Source: Cocos nucifera (lineage: Eukaryota; Streptophyta; Magnoliopsida; Arecales; Arecaceae). Taken from it: a DNA stretch of 64,000 nucleotides. The number at the start of each line of letters is the position of its first letter. The stretch's first letter is position 1. Made by a program: the position numbers and the translations under genes. The notes under the pieces are model-generated. The model was not told the origin of the DNA and did no database searches. It saw nothing but the letters and a program-made list of their open reading frames with translations. Location: the NCBI GenBank assembly GCA_006176705.1, contig QRFJ01000381.1:154501-218500 (forward strand), in the 5' to 3' direction. This document shows, one piece after another, positions 1 through 13,300 of this stretch.

Positions 1-207
1 TTTTGGGAAAGTGATTTAAACCAATGCATTTTAATCTGGTTAGCATGTGTCAATAAAATAAATGGTAGGTGGCCAATACCTTGGTAGATCTATTTCATCA
101 ATAAAAGTTATTTCTAAAGGAGAGTTGGCTATCCTGAAGCAAAGGTTGTCTATTTACTGCAGACTACTGAAAGATTGTATCTTCGGGGGATGTTCAGAAG
201 TCATTAT

Positions 208-645
208 TAGGCATGAGCGCGGGTCGGGTTTGGTCGGGTTGAGAGAAAATTTTCATCCGACCGAGCTCAATCGGGTTGAAGAAAATTCAACCTGGTTCTA
301 ACCATTTATCATGTATAAACCATTTGAAATCGAAGTGAGTGATTGGTAGCAGGTTCGGATGGATTGTGTTGGTTTGGGTTTCAATATTGAACCAATGTTG
401 ATTTTAAGTGCAATATTAGCCCACTTAAGTTTATTTGTGGGTTCGGATAGATTATATCGAGTTTCAGGTGGGTTATGTCGGGTTCGGGTGGGTTGTGTTA
501 AGAGTGTAAAAATCGAATCTGACCGTAATTAACCAATTTTTTTATGAATTCCAACCCGATTCAAGTCTTTCAACCGACCGAAACTGATGTTTATTGGGTC
601 GGATTGGATGGGTTTCTTCAGGTTTCGGTTATTTGCTCAGCCCTA
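208..645. mobile_element. Non-autonomous hAT-type MITE with 8 bp TSD
   Basis: The element is flanked by a perfect 8 bp duplication, GTCATTAT, at 200-207 and 646-653. Its ends are imperfect inverted repeats, TAGGCATGAGC at the left and the complement of TAGGGCTGAGC at the right (9 of 11 match). Inside, GGGTCGGGTT-like motifs recur in both orientations near the ends, as in subterminal regions of hAT elements. It is 438 bp with no transposase. An 8 bp duplication with TAG-type ends is typical of the hAT superfamily. Confidence 0.8.
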
Positions 646-1439
646 GTCATTATTCTCATAAAGTAATGTCTTTGACAAATGGAATAATTATGTTTTGTAG
701 GGTCTGTACCAAATCCTCTAGATTGAGTTGGATGAAGTAGAATATCATTGTCTAGACTGCAAATTGTGTCCATATTTGCGGTCAACTGGTTAATAGTTTC
801 TGTCAAGACCTGAAGTCTTTTTTTCTTAAAATGATTTAATTACCTTTCTGAAGCCATATTTCTATATGTAAGTCAAGAGAATTTCAGTTTGCAGGTATTC
901 AGGAATTATCTTGAAGGTCACTTTCAGCTTAAGTTTCAGTGGCTTTTAATTTAGCTAGGAGAATGTACCATACTAGTCAGTTATGTAATATTTACTGGTT
1001 AAATATGTAGTAAACCTAGTCAAATATGTACTAGTTGAACTGTGTCAAAAATGATATTGCAATTTGATATATCAATTAATTTTAATTAAGTTTACTTTTA
1101 TTATTCAGTGGTGCACTTTGATTTGCCTCCTCATTTAACAGATTCCATAATCCTTTTGGCCTTCCATACCTGTGATTCTTTCTTCACCTATCGTATACCC
1201 TCTATAGCATTTTCATCCTAAAGATGCATCTTCATGCATCCTTTCATCCTTTGCCGAGTCCACAGTTATCACACAAATCAATTGTCTTTCCACTCTATAT
1301 GCAGGAATCTGTATTAGGATCAACATGGTTGCCGAAAAGCTAGTTTTGATTCCCTATTCTATCCTTGATCATTAATCTGTGAATGTGGTAAGCAGTATTC
1401 TGGCTATATAGAAGGACAAAAGGAGGGAGTATGTTCTAG

Positions 1440-1690
1440 GCTGGACGCTCCTTTCGCACCACTAAAGGAAGAATGTTGTCATGTGTGGCATTTTGATTTT
1501 TATACATAGATTATATAAAATTAATTTTTGAACTTCCTGCTTGAAATTGCTGTGAGGGAGGGAAGGGTTTTTGGCCACACTTTGAGCTGGACACTCATTT
1601 TTTAATCACTAATGGGAGAATATTATCATGTGAGTGGTGATATTAATTGTTTTTGAACTGCCTGCTTGAAATTATTAGGAGATATTATCT
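1440..1690. repeat. Diverged tandem duplication, about 140 bp unit
   Basis: Two successive segments share the order GCTGGAC..CTC, a CACTAA-like block, GAATRTTRTCATGTG, and TTTTTGAACT.CCTGCTTGAAATT. They start near 1440 and near 1580. The copies differ by indels, so the duplication is old. It lies inside a COP1 intron and encodes nothing visible. Confidence 0.5.
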
Positions 1691-2034
1691 CATAAAAAAT
1701 GTCATCATCATCCAAGCTTCACCCATAAAATGGGGTTGGCTAAGGAGCACAACTTGTGAAAGCACAGATATGAGGCTGATGGTAGAATGAGAAAATTTGC
1801 TCAATCCTTATATGAAGGCTTCTATAGGTTTGTACCCCATGACATGAAGAAAGGTTTAGCTTTTGTATTGTCCTATAATATTTGAATTGCTGCCGAACAA
1901 ATCTATTTGATCAATTGCATTTGTGTTATTACTGGTAAGAATGCCTGGTCGCATTTAACTATGTTGCTCTTTAATTTTCACCTTTATGTTCAAGGGCCAT
2001 TATTTGCAGACTTAGATGGTTCTTTTGCTTGTAG

Positions 2035-5000
2035 ACAGGGTTGTGAAATGTCGATCAAAGAGGTAGATGGTCTATTATTTCTCCTTTCTGAGAAAAAGCG
2101 GAAAATGGAGCAACAAGAGGCTGAGACAAATATGCAGATTTTACTAGACTTTTTACATTGCCTTAGGAAGCAAAAGATGGACGAGCTGAATGAGGTTGAG
2201 TTTACATAACTTTGATTATATGTTGTATATGATGGCTTGTTGGTCTTTCATTTACTTTGTTTCTTCTTTCCTTTTAAATAAAATGAAAGTAATTCGTGCT
2301 TAGTAATTTCCTTTCTCTTGAACTGTTGTTTATCAGCTAGAATGATGTATGCTAAAGCAATCAATCTTATCAGAAATATAAATTAATACATCTTTGGGCT
2401 CTTTGTAGGTTCAAACTGATCTGCAGTATATCAAAGAAGATATAAATGCTGTAGAGAGACACAGAATAGAATTATATCGAGCAAGAGAGAGATACTCTGT
2501 GAAATTGCGCATGCTTTCAGATGATGCTGTAGCAACAAAGCTATGGCCTTCTACAGTTGACAAGCATAACAGTATCCTTGTCTCCAGTGCCCGTAGCTCT
2601 GTTATTGGGATGTGCACCGGAAATTTTCAGGGTAAGAAAGTTGACATGAAGGCTCAAGTAAGTCATCAAGTAAACCAAAGAAAAGAAGCCTTTAATGGTT
2701 CAGACTCGCAACATTTTCTCACTCAATCGGGACTGGCTATAGCTAGAAAGAAGCGAGTCCATATACAGGTTAGTGCTCACAAAGTTAATAAATTTGTATT
2801 GGGTCTTTATCAGAACTCTGGATTTCAATTTATATCTCTAGCTGGTATTAGCTGCCCATATTTTAAAACCCATTTTACAGTTAAATTTTCATTTTGGCTT
2901 CTTGTTTATAACTGTTAATGAAGCATGTGTATCTTTTATGACCATTTGCATGTATATATATAGAACCGTTTAAAAGAAATCAAATCTGTGAACCTCTTTT
3001 AAGTGCTAGGCATTTAGATATCTTAATGGATTCAGTGGTTTTTGAGTGTTTAACACCCATCATTGGGTTATGAAAGCAACTTGTACAGTTTTACGTGGTT
3101 GATGTTTATTATATAGCTAAACTATGATTCATAATACACTTGGCTTTATATTTTTTGTCACTGGCACCTGTTGAATTTTTCTGTAGCTTTATACATATTG
3201 GTCTTTCAAGTTTGCACTGTAACTGGAGTTGAATTTATGATCATTGACTGATATCTTGCTTCATACTCTTTTCCCCCTCTTTTTTTTTTCAAAATCTCCT
3301 AATGCTACCATGTTCTGATTTGGTTATAAGGGATGAGACCTCAATTTTTTTCTCTCTTCACTTAGAAACTTTGCAAATTCAGGGGAATCTGAAGGCTGGT
3401 CCTTAATTACATGTTCTTAAACATCATAAAGTAGTAGAGCTCCTTGTCTTTCCAACTGGTCTACTGAGTTTGAAAACTGATCTGTCTCTTGCCTAAATTT
3501 GCCCTCGATAAGGTTTCAGCAATAGGGAATAAAATTAGGGTGGGAACCATTTGTGGAAAACTTTCAAACTTTTTTGGATCATAATCTATAAGGTCAAACC
3601 CCATATAGATAAGGTGAGGCTTGCAGGTTAAGGCTTTGATGTGGTAAGATGTCTGTAAGATGGTAGAGTTATAAAGAGAGAAAAATACATATTGTAGCCA
3701 AAATACTAAATGAATTATCAAATGATGGCATAAAACATCATGGCCCTTTTTCAGTTTAAGCTCTGCTCGGTTTCATGTAATTTTGAGGATTGTTGGAATT
3801 CAGTGATTGCAGAAATTTCTAGAAAGCCTTTTCTAGGTTCAGGTGTTTGCACTATGGAACTGAGCTTTTCTAAGGATCAGGCTTATACATCTTCAAAAAT
3901 GATCTGGTGTAGTCCAAAATTATCAGCGTAGCATAGTTATGGTCCATCATAGTGCACTATAGTTCCATATGATGATGAAATTGTCTGTTTGACCGTTTTA
4001 GAAGTGACGTAAGTGTTTTCTTGAGTCAAGCCATTTATGAAAGCAAGAAGCTAATGCATCAGATTAAACAAGCTAGTTATGTGAACTAAAACAATTAAAA
4101 GCAGATTATTGCATTGCTTGAAATTTGGATCCACTTGCATGCAATTAAATCATTAATTTTTTTCTTTGAATATGTCGCTGGCTTCATGAATTTCCAGCAA
4201 ATATCTCAATTGGATTTGTTCTACAGATCTAACAGCAAATTCCAGAAACTCAGATATCCCCCATCTGACAAAGCCTAGGCTTCACAGCGCTATAAATCTG
4301 GACTTCTATATGATGATCTTCATATCCTTTTGTTTTACTATTATTACTTTTTTTAAAGTGTAGCTTGGTTTTCAGAGAAAGGCTTGGCCGCTGGTTTGGT
4401 AAGGTATAGATTTTTCTCTTTTTTATCTGTTACCCTAGTTCTTGTTCCACATAGAGCATGGCTTCTCCTTTTCTAATATCGAGTTGACTAAAATCTCTAA
4501 TCAAAAGTTGAATTCCCATTAGATGGATTTGTTTGCATAGCTAATTTCTTATTGTACCACACTCAATATGTTTTAGCTCTTTTTGTTGTGATGATTGACT
4601 GGCTAGATCTTCATATTCAAAGTATTGCCTTTACAAATGGATAACTTTTTATTTTTAAATGCTACCAGTCATTCATTTTTTGCTTATGTTAATTTTTGTA
4701 ATTAAGTTTCCATCTTTTTAAATTTGTATCATGCATAAAGTTCTTGTATCTTTCATGCGATAATTGCTGATTTCATGCGTTAAAAATAAAAGGACTTAGT
4801 TTGTAAATATACTTGATTTTTTTCCCCCTTTTTCTTTTGATATGTTCTTTATTGATCTGCATTTTGTGAGCTGCTTTCTTAGTTCTGCAGTTTAATGAGC
4901 TCCAAGAGTGTTATTTGCAAAGAAGGCGTCTTGGAGCTAATCAACTGCATAGGCAAGAAGAAAAAGATATAAATGTCATAAGCAGAGAAGGCTATCACCC

Positions 5001-8000
5001 AGGTCTTGAGGATTTTCAGTCTGTACTGACTACCTTCACCCGATACAGGTTCTGCAATTAAAAACAATTCTTAGATTGCCATGATGCTTTTGTAAATAAT
5101 TTACTTCTCAATGCTTTGGAAAACTTTTATTTGTTTATGGTGTTGATTCTCCATATCTCATTGTCTTTCTTTTGTTGTTTTTTAATGAAAACAGTCGCTT
5201 GCGTGTCATTGCTGAACTTAGACATGGGGATCTCTTTCACTCTGCAAACATTGTATCCAGGTAAGTACCAGGCAGTAGGCGCATAGTTTATCACTTTCAC
5301 TTATTTCTGCTTGTGGCAATAGTTTATGTTTTCATCTGTCAGCCCTTTCATATCTCCTATGCTGACAATAGATTTGGCATATTTGGGAGCATTGTAATTT
5401 TAGAAGCCCATGGACCTTTCTTGGAATAAACAAGTAGATCCACATATATGAAAAGATCTTGATATTTCATTGTTGAACCAGCTATCACAATGTGCTCAAT
5501 CAATGACCATTCTTTATGTTGCACTTAAAAATATTTAATCATGACGATTCTGTTTTTAAAAAAATAATATTGTAAGATTTATACAGAAATTCATCGAGTT
5601 CTAATTACATTTTTCCCACAAATTTGGAGAGTAAGCAGTCCAACCTTTTAAATGGTTGATGTTTGAAAGGATGGGGATATGTCCTAATTTAACACGTCTT
5701 ATATTCTTCATTTTACATGCCTGATATGACCAAAGTTGTTTCCTAATATCAAGTTCAAATCCTTCTTTAACTTGTTTATTGGTCCTCAAAAGATAACATA
5801 TTAGGTCTTCTCGTTATTGTATTCGGTTAATTTAGTCCATAAGCCTTTCAAGTTTCAAGGGTTCCATCAATGGAAGTAGCTATCTTCATTTTCTTTTTGA
5901 AATAAAATTCTTCCATTTAAGTGAAGAATTTAGGATTCATTAGACATTTAATATGCTTACTTGCTCAGTTTTCATTGTTCCATTGTTATTATTTTGGTAA
6001 TTCAATACTGAATCTAGTTTGTAGACATGTCATTTTTCCTTTTGATTTATGCAATGTTAAGTTACATTTCAATAGAAACTGTTGTTTGAGTGACCATGGT
6101 GCTTTCATTGAATACTGCTGCTTTCGCTGGTCGTCTGTTGCCGGCTAAATTTCCTAAGATGATTAATGAAAGGGTTTCCACTAAATGCAAAAATTTAATG
6201 TGCTTCTCTTGAGAAATTTTACTTCCAAGTATTTGATAATGTTGTATCCAGTTAAATATTTGCTCATTATTTTCTTTTTCTAGGTGTTGCACAAACGTTT
6301 AACATTTAATTGTTGATATTACTATTCTTTTGTATTTTATGTTGCTTTGTTATTCTTAATAGCTAAATCTGAGGCAACACTATGGTGGTCTTTTTCATAC
6401 AGCATAGAGTTTGACCGTGATGATGAGTTGTTTGCCACTGCTGGAGTGTCGAAACGTATAAAAGTTTTTGAGTTTTTCACAGTAAGCCCTTTCACAAGTA
6501 TTTTCCTACATTACACAATTTTTTCCCAAATTCCAAATTCCTTTTGGTCATTTTAATGATTTTCAGGTTGTAAATGAACCATCTGATGTACACTGCCCGG
6601 TTGTGGAAATGTCCACTAGGTCCAAGCTTAGTTGCTTAAGTTGGAACAAATACTCAAAAAACATTATTGCTAGTAGTGACTATGAAGGGATAGTAAATGT
6701 TTGGGATGTGACTACTCGACAGGTAGCTTTATTTGCTTCTTGGAATACTATGTTACTATGTGCCCTTATCTATGGTCAGGGTGATCTATACTGTGTGGAG
6801 TTAGGAAAATTTTATGACCTTTCTACATTTTAGAGTGTGATGGAATATGAAGAGCATGAAAAAAGAGCATGGAGTGTTGATTTTTCACCGACAGAACCAT
6901 CAATGCTAGTATCTGGCAGTGATGATTGCAAGGTAACATCCATATCTATTGACTCTAGATTACAAATGCTAGCTATACATGGCATATTCCTTTGCTTATC
7001 CTTCTCCACTTCTTAAAATTCTGAAAGTAGCCAGCTTGACATGCTTATCTTCTGCAAAGACAAGTGCTAGGAGTCTATTGCTGAAATGTTCTTACATGTA
7101 GCAATTACAAGACCAGTTACGCTATTGACAAATCTTGAATATGTGCTTGCAAATATTTTATGTGAAGTCTCATTTCTGGTCCATCCCCTCAACTATTGTT
7201 ACCATTAGTTTGTTGCAACTAAATAAATAATTCTGGTTTAGATTTTCTCTTTTAGCAAATCTATCAACCATCCTAACTTTTTAATATTTTGTCTTTTACC
7301 AAATCAATAAATCATCATGATTTTCTAATGATTTATTTCAAATTTCTCATTTTCTTGAATGTTTCTTTTCTCTGCATTTTCTATTCTTCAAGCTTTATGA
7401 CCACTTGTTTTCAAACTTAACCATAAAAAAGATTCTGCTGCTGAGATTACTGGTTTTCACATGATTATCTATCAACCTGAATGTTTGACAACCTACAGTC
7501 TTATTCCATCAGAACCATGGCATGTATTCATGAGATTTTGTTTGTGTCCAAATATTCGTATGCTTGGAGAGTCTTTGCAATTATTAAACTAAATGGCTGA
7601 AGTTGATGAATATTCTATGTTGAACATTTATTTTAGGCAGGTAGGTCCATAACTTTGAACTGAAGTATATGTTATGTGACGTGTGTAGACATGCTCATCG
7701 ACTGATATGGATCAGAATGTTGAAATCTGAAGTATTTATTCTAGAGTTTATGAAGCATTTCCGAAAAATGAAAGTATACGTTGTACATAATTGGCTGTTG
7801 GTGATGTTTGAGCTAAAGCTTTGAAGTCACGGACAAGTGGGTTGGAGGCTGCAGCTCCCCCATATCTCTAGATCCAATTGATTACCGTAGCTGAGTCTCC
7901 CTCCACCACCAGTCGGTCAGCCCTGAGATGAAGCCTTGCATAAAAGATGCCCTTCTAGGCGGCTCGTAACTCCACAGTAGGAACAGTAATCCTGAAGAGA

Positions 8001-10296
8001 TGGACCCTGCTAGTTACTATGAACCTAAAATTAGGGTTCTAATCACAAAACCAGTACCACCACTACCACTAGTCACATTGCTGTCAAAGTTGACCTTTAG
8101 AAAGGTCGGGGATAGGGGCTCCCAAGTAATGTAAACCCTGTGGGATGCTACAAAAGCGGAAGGAGAGTCTCAGATGTTCCAACTTCTTAGGTTGGCTCCG
8201 ACGATGATGTCTCCAAATCTCAACAGCCTGGGAGCAAGCCCTCTCAAGCATGAACCTCACCAACATGCATCTCACCTAAAAAAGATGAGTGTTTCAAGTC
8301 AGTCAAATGTGATAAGCAGTATAAGCCGCTCTGATACCAACAGATCTTGTAGCCTTAGATTTCATACTCCACCATAGAGCCTCCAAGAAGGCCTAGTATG
8401 ACCGCTCTGAAGGAAAAATCTAGTTTTCCGGATCAAGTTCGTTCAGATCTGATTGGATCAAGAGAGATATTTCAAAAATTTTTCTCTTGAATCCAAATCA
8501 GATCTGAGACTTTTCAGATATGATATTATTGATCTAATAAAATAAAATAAAATAAAGAATAAATTTAATTTAATTTTACCTTGTTGTGGGTAATCTGATT
8601 ATCCTGTGATGATCCTGATGTTTGTCTGAGGTTCTGGATCTAGCCACGTAAGTGCCTGTCCTTTACCGGTATCCACTCGGATAGGATCTGGAGATCTCCT
8701 CATTCTTTATCACTTCTCCAAAAATCAGATCTGGATCTGATTTTGAAGATCTTCAAAATTTCTTTGAGTTTTTTGATTTTGGAGAACTCAAAGTCCAAGG
8801 ATATACAGACTCGAATTTTATGTCCGATATAGATGATCGAAAGTCAATATCTGAAAATTTATTTGTGTGTAATGGTGGTGCTGTCAGTTGGAAGAGTTCC
8901 AAACAATCAGTAATAACATATTCCACCATGGAAGCAGAATACATCGCTGCATCAGAAGCTGCGAAGGAGGTATTCTAGTACAAGAAGTTTGCCGTAGAGA
9001 TCGGAGTGATGCCATCAAATGCCATTTCTCTGTACTGCGATAATAATGGCGTCATAGCCCTTGCTAAGAAGTCGAGGTCTTATCAGAAATTCAAACACAT
9101 CGAACGGTGATATCACCTCATCCGCAATTACCTTGAGAAAGGATACGTCAAGGTCAAGAGAGTCGACTCCGCTGACAATGTGGCAGACCCACTTACAAAG
9201 CCGTTGGGCTAGCAGAAGGTCAAAACCCACCTTGAGAAGATGGGACTTAGATTTGTAGTCAATTGGCTTTAGGTCAAGTGGGATTTGGTTAGGTATGTGT
9301 GGGCACACTTGGAGCTCTTTCAACTGACAGTACCACTATTACACAAAAAGATTTTCAGATGTCGACTTTCGATCATCTATGTCGGACATAAAATCCGAGT
9401 CTGTATACCCTTGGACTTTGAGTTCTCCATTATCAAAAATCAAGAACATATCCTTAGTTCTTTTTAAGTACTTAAGGATACATTTCACAGAAATTCAGTA
9501 TTTTTCTCCTGGATTTGACTGATATCTGCTTGTGACACTCACAGCATGGGCCATATCAGGTCGTGTACATAACATGGCATACATGAGGCTCCCTATTGCA
9601 GAAGCATAAGGGATCTTGCTCATACGTTCAATCTCCTCTGGTGTATTGGGATATATTTTCTTGGAGAGATAAATGCCATGTCTGAAGGGTATCAATCCTC
9701 TCTTGGAGTTTTTCATGCTAAACCTCTTTAGCACTTCCTCTATGTACATCTTCTGTGAAAGACCTAGCATCCTATTCGCTCTATCTCTATAGACTTTGAT
9801 TCCTAGAATGAAGGATGCTTTTCCTAGGTCTTTCATGGAGCATTTTTTAAATAACCATATTTTAACTATGGTTAACATGAGAATATCATTCTCAATAAGG
9901 AGGATATCATCCACGTACAGTATGAGGAAGACAATAGTGCTCCCACTGACTTTTCTGAAAATACATGGTTCCTTCTCGTTCTTGATGAAACCAAACAATT
10001 TGATCACATCATTAAAACGAGTATTCTAGCTCCGAGACGCTTGCTTAAGTCCATATATGGACCTTTGCAGCTTGCATATTTTATGATCAGTATCATTGGA
10101 TGTGAAATTCAGTGGCTATTCTATATAGATATCTTCCTCAAGATATTCATTTAAGAACGTCATTTTCATGTCCATTTGCCATATTTCATAATCGAAATAG
10201 GCTGCAACAGCAAGCAATGTACGAATGGATTTAAGCATAGCTACCGGCGAAAATGTATCATGATAGTCAATGCCTTCGCGCTGACTATAACTTTTT

Positions 10297-10353
<57 letters not shown>

Positions 10354-13300
10354 CTTTTTGTCACTAATCTAGCTTTGAATGTCTCTACATTTCCATCTGT
10401 ACCAATCTTTCTCTTGTAGATTCATTTACACCCAATTGGTACTATACCTTCTGGTGGATCTACCAAGGTCCAGATTTGGTTTGAGTGCATCGAGTCAATT
10501 TCTGACTTCATTGCCTCTAATCATTTCTCGGAGTCGATATCTGATATCGTCTCGTTATAGGTTTTGGAATCATCAACATGAACTCCATTACCTACGAGAA
10601 ACATTTCCTCTGCTTTCTCTGAAATAGTACCTAAGTACCTCTCAGGGGAACGGAAAATCCTTTTCGATCTTCGAGGTGGAGGTAGTGATTGTATTGGCTC
10701 AACCTGATTTGGTTCCAAAGGATCCTTAGCTCTTTGCTCTTGGGAGACTTTCTCCTCTAGCTTGATCTGCTTTCCAATGCCGCCATTTTGAATAAACTGT
10801 TTTTCAAGAAAGATGATATGTCGACTCACAATCACATTGTGATCTTCTGGAATGTAGAAATAATATCCTAATGACTCTTTAGGATATCCTATGAATCAAG
10901 CTCTAAAGGACCTATAGTCTAACTTGTCCGCTTGTTGTCTTTTGACATGAGCCGGACAATCCTAAATTCTGGGATGACTCAGACTTGGTTTCTTACCATG
11001 CCATATTTCATACAGTGTGGTAGAAACGGTTTTAGAAGGAATCTTATTCAGTAAATATATAGCAGTTAACAAACTATCCCCAAAGAAAATCAGGGAGGTC
11101 TGTGAAGCTCATCATGGATCGGACCATATCTAATAGGGTCCGATTCCTTTGTTCTGAAATCCCGTTGAGTTGAGGTGTTTAAGGTGGAGTCCATTGAGAG
11201 ACTATGCCATTCTTCTTGAGATAGTCCAGGAATTTCCGACTAAGGTATTCACCTCCTCGATCTGATCGAAGAATCTTAATGGGATTTTTCTAGTTTGCTT
11301 TTCTACTTCATGTCTGAATTCTTTGAACTTTTCAAAGGCTTCAGACTTATGTCTCATAAGATACACATACCCATACCTAGATAAATCATCGGTAAAGGTT
11401 ATGAAGTAGACAAAATTGCCTCTAGCCGGCACATCAAATGGGCCGCACACATCAGTATGTACTAGGGCAAGAAGATCCGTGGCCCTTTCCCCATGTCCCA
11501 CAAAAGAAAGTTTAGTCATTTTGCCATGAAGACAAGATTCACAAATTGGATATGACTCGGAAGTCAATGGACTCAATAGCCCGATTTTTTCCAATTTGTT
11601 AATCCTATCTTCTACTATATGACCTAGTCTAAGGTGCCATAGATACCTATCATTTGGACTATCCTTAGGTCGTTTTGATTTTATGGCATTCACATTTTGC
11701 TCGATATTAAAAACAGATACATCAATATGTAACTGATAAAGACCGTTAATAAGAAAATCACTTGCAATTTTATTTCTTTCATAAAGAATGTTACAATGGT
11801 CCTTAAGAAAACTAATTACATAGCCTTCTAGTGCTAAACATGAAACAAAAATCAAATTTCTGCTTGTTGTAGGCACATAATAACAGTCCTTAAGTACTAA
11901 ATCTAAACCAGATGGTAAGTCGAAGAGGGATATGATTCCCACGGCCACAGCAGCAACCCTTGCTCCATTTCCAACGCATAGGATCATCTCACCATCCCTC
12001 AGCCTTCTGCTATCCTCAAGATCCTGCATGGAAGTGCATAAATGAGCACTAGAATCAGAGTCAAGCACCCAATTGGATGCAGATGAAATCGTAAGGTTAG
12101 ATTCAATAACGAGCATACCTCCAGAAGGACCTGCCTCCTTATTCTTCAAGATGGCCAGGTATGTAGGGCAGTTTCGCTTCCAGTCGCCGTCGGTGTTACA
12201 ATGGAAATACTTTTCTTTGTCAGCGGTCTTCTTCTTCAGCTCTGTCTTCTTTTTCTTTCCTCCCACCTTCTGCCTTTTCACAGACTTATTCTTTCCAAAA
12301 GACTTTCTCTTGGAAGAAGTTCGTTCCATAGCAAATACTGAGCCTTTAGAATCTTTCATTGAAAGCTCAGCAGTAACCAACATGTTCATAAGCTCGACCA
12401 AAGTATTTTGAAGTTTATGCATATGGTAGTTCATGATGAACTACCCATATGCATCAGTCAAGGATTGCAGAATTATATCATTCTACAGATTCAGATCCAA
12501 CTTCACTCCGAGCTTCTCAAGCTCTTCCAAGTTCTTGATCATCATTAGACAATGATCTTGGACTGACTGCCCATCACGCATTTTAGCCTTGAATAGTCGT
12601 TTAGTGACTTGATATTTGGCTGCGCGACTCTGTTCACCAAACATCTCTTGTAGATGAGCCAACATTTGGCGGATAGTCTTGATATCTTCATGTTGGCGCT
12701 GAAGCTCATCAGACATCGAGCCCAACATGAAGTATCTGACCTTGTTATCTTCGTTCGTCCACTTGTCAAAAGACGCTCTCTGTTCAGCGGATGGACGAGC
12801 TGGTAAGGTGGGAGGATCCTGATCCAATACATGAGTTAACTTCTCGGAATCCAAAACGATTTTGAAGTTCCGAAGCCAATCCTTATAATTGGGTCTGGTC
12901 AGTCTATGGGTGTCCAGGATACGTGCTAGTGGGTTGGATGCATGGATTTTGCTTTTCCTGTAGAGAGTCAGTTTCTAGTTAGATTTTATAATTAAGACTT
13001 GACCAATTTATTTAGAAATTTAATTTTTAAACAAATTAGCTCTCACTATTTTCTCGGATTCCTACACTCCCTCTGTAGAGATGCAAAAATCTCCACGATT
13101 ATAGATTTTTAATGGGTGGTGCAGCCCCACCGACTCATCATCTTACCTAACAGTTATTGATGATGGGTTAGCCAATGAGTGGATAACTCTTGTCCAATGA
13201 TTCTCTAATCATGGTGCACCTAAACTTGGTCTCTAATTCATGAATCTTACCGTGCCCGAAATATTGATCTACTCTTTAGTTAAGTCAGACCCACTATTTG

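Larger units (their letters stand above)
1..2034 (+). other. COP1: COP1 intron, left part (5' end outside window)
   Basis: No coding segment is recognised before the first COP1 exon at 2035, so this stretch is read as the 3' part of the intron preceding it. It contains a short hAT-type element (208-645) and a diverged tandem repeat (about 1440-1690). The short open frames here have no recognisable content. The intron ends in a pyrimidine-rich tract and TAG at 2032-2034. Confidence 0.7.
9315..12950 (-). pseudogene. Copia gag-pol polyprotein, decayed
   Basis: From right to left: gag (about 12950-12480, LARILDTHRLTRPNYKDW, then SEKLTHVLDQDPP); a degenerate zinc knuckle (YFHCNTDGDWKRNC, where the family has C at the first and H at the ninth position); a protease motif WVLDSDSSAH instead of the usual DSGSSAH; the integrase zinc-binding part (YLWHLRLGH, CESCLHGKMTK) and the start of the core (LVHTDVCGPF); and reverse transcriptase with DYHDTFSPVA and the catalytic LYVDDILL near 9920. 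Stops separate gag from protease (about 12440-12482), the integrase and RT portions are out of frame with each other, and a poly(T) tract interrupts RT at 10298. The RNase H part that should follow is inverted at 8764-9306. Confidence 0.85.

Noticed and set aside
1907..2034. Methionine at 1907 as a COP1 start
   Set aside because: COP1 similarity begins only at 2035 behind a good splice acceptor. The known protein has a RING finger and about 135 residues upstream, so 1907-2034 is intron.
12073..12411. + strand frame inside the Copia gag-pol region
   Set aside because: It is antisense to the recognisable zinc-knuckle and protease stretch and rich in Phe/Ser as expected of a complement of Lys/Glu-rich coding DNA.
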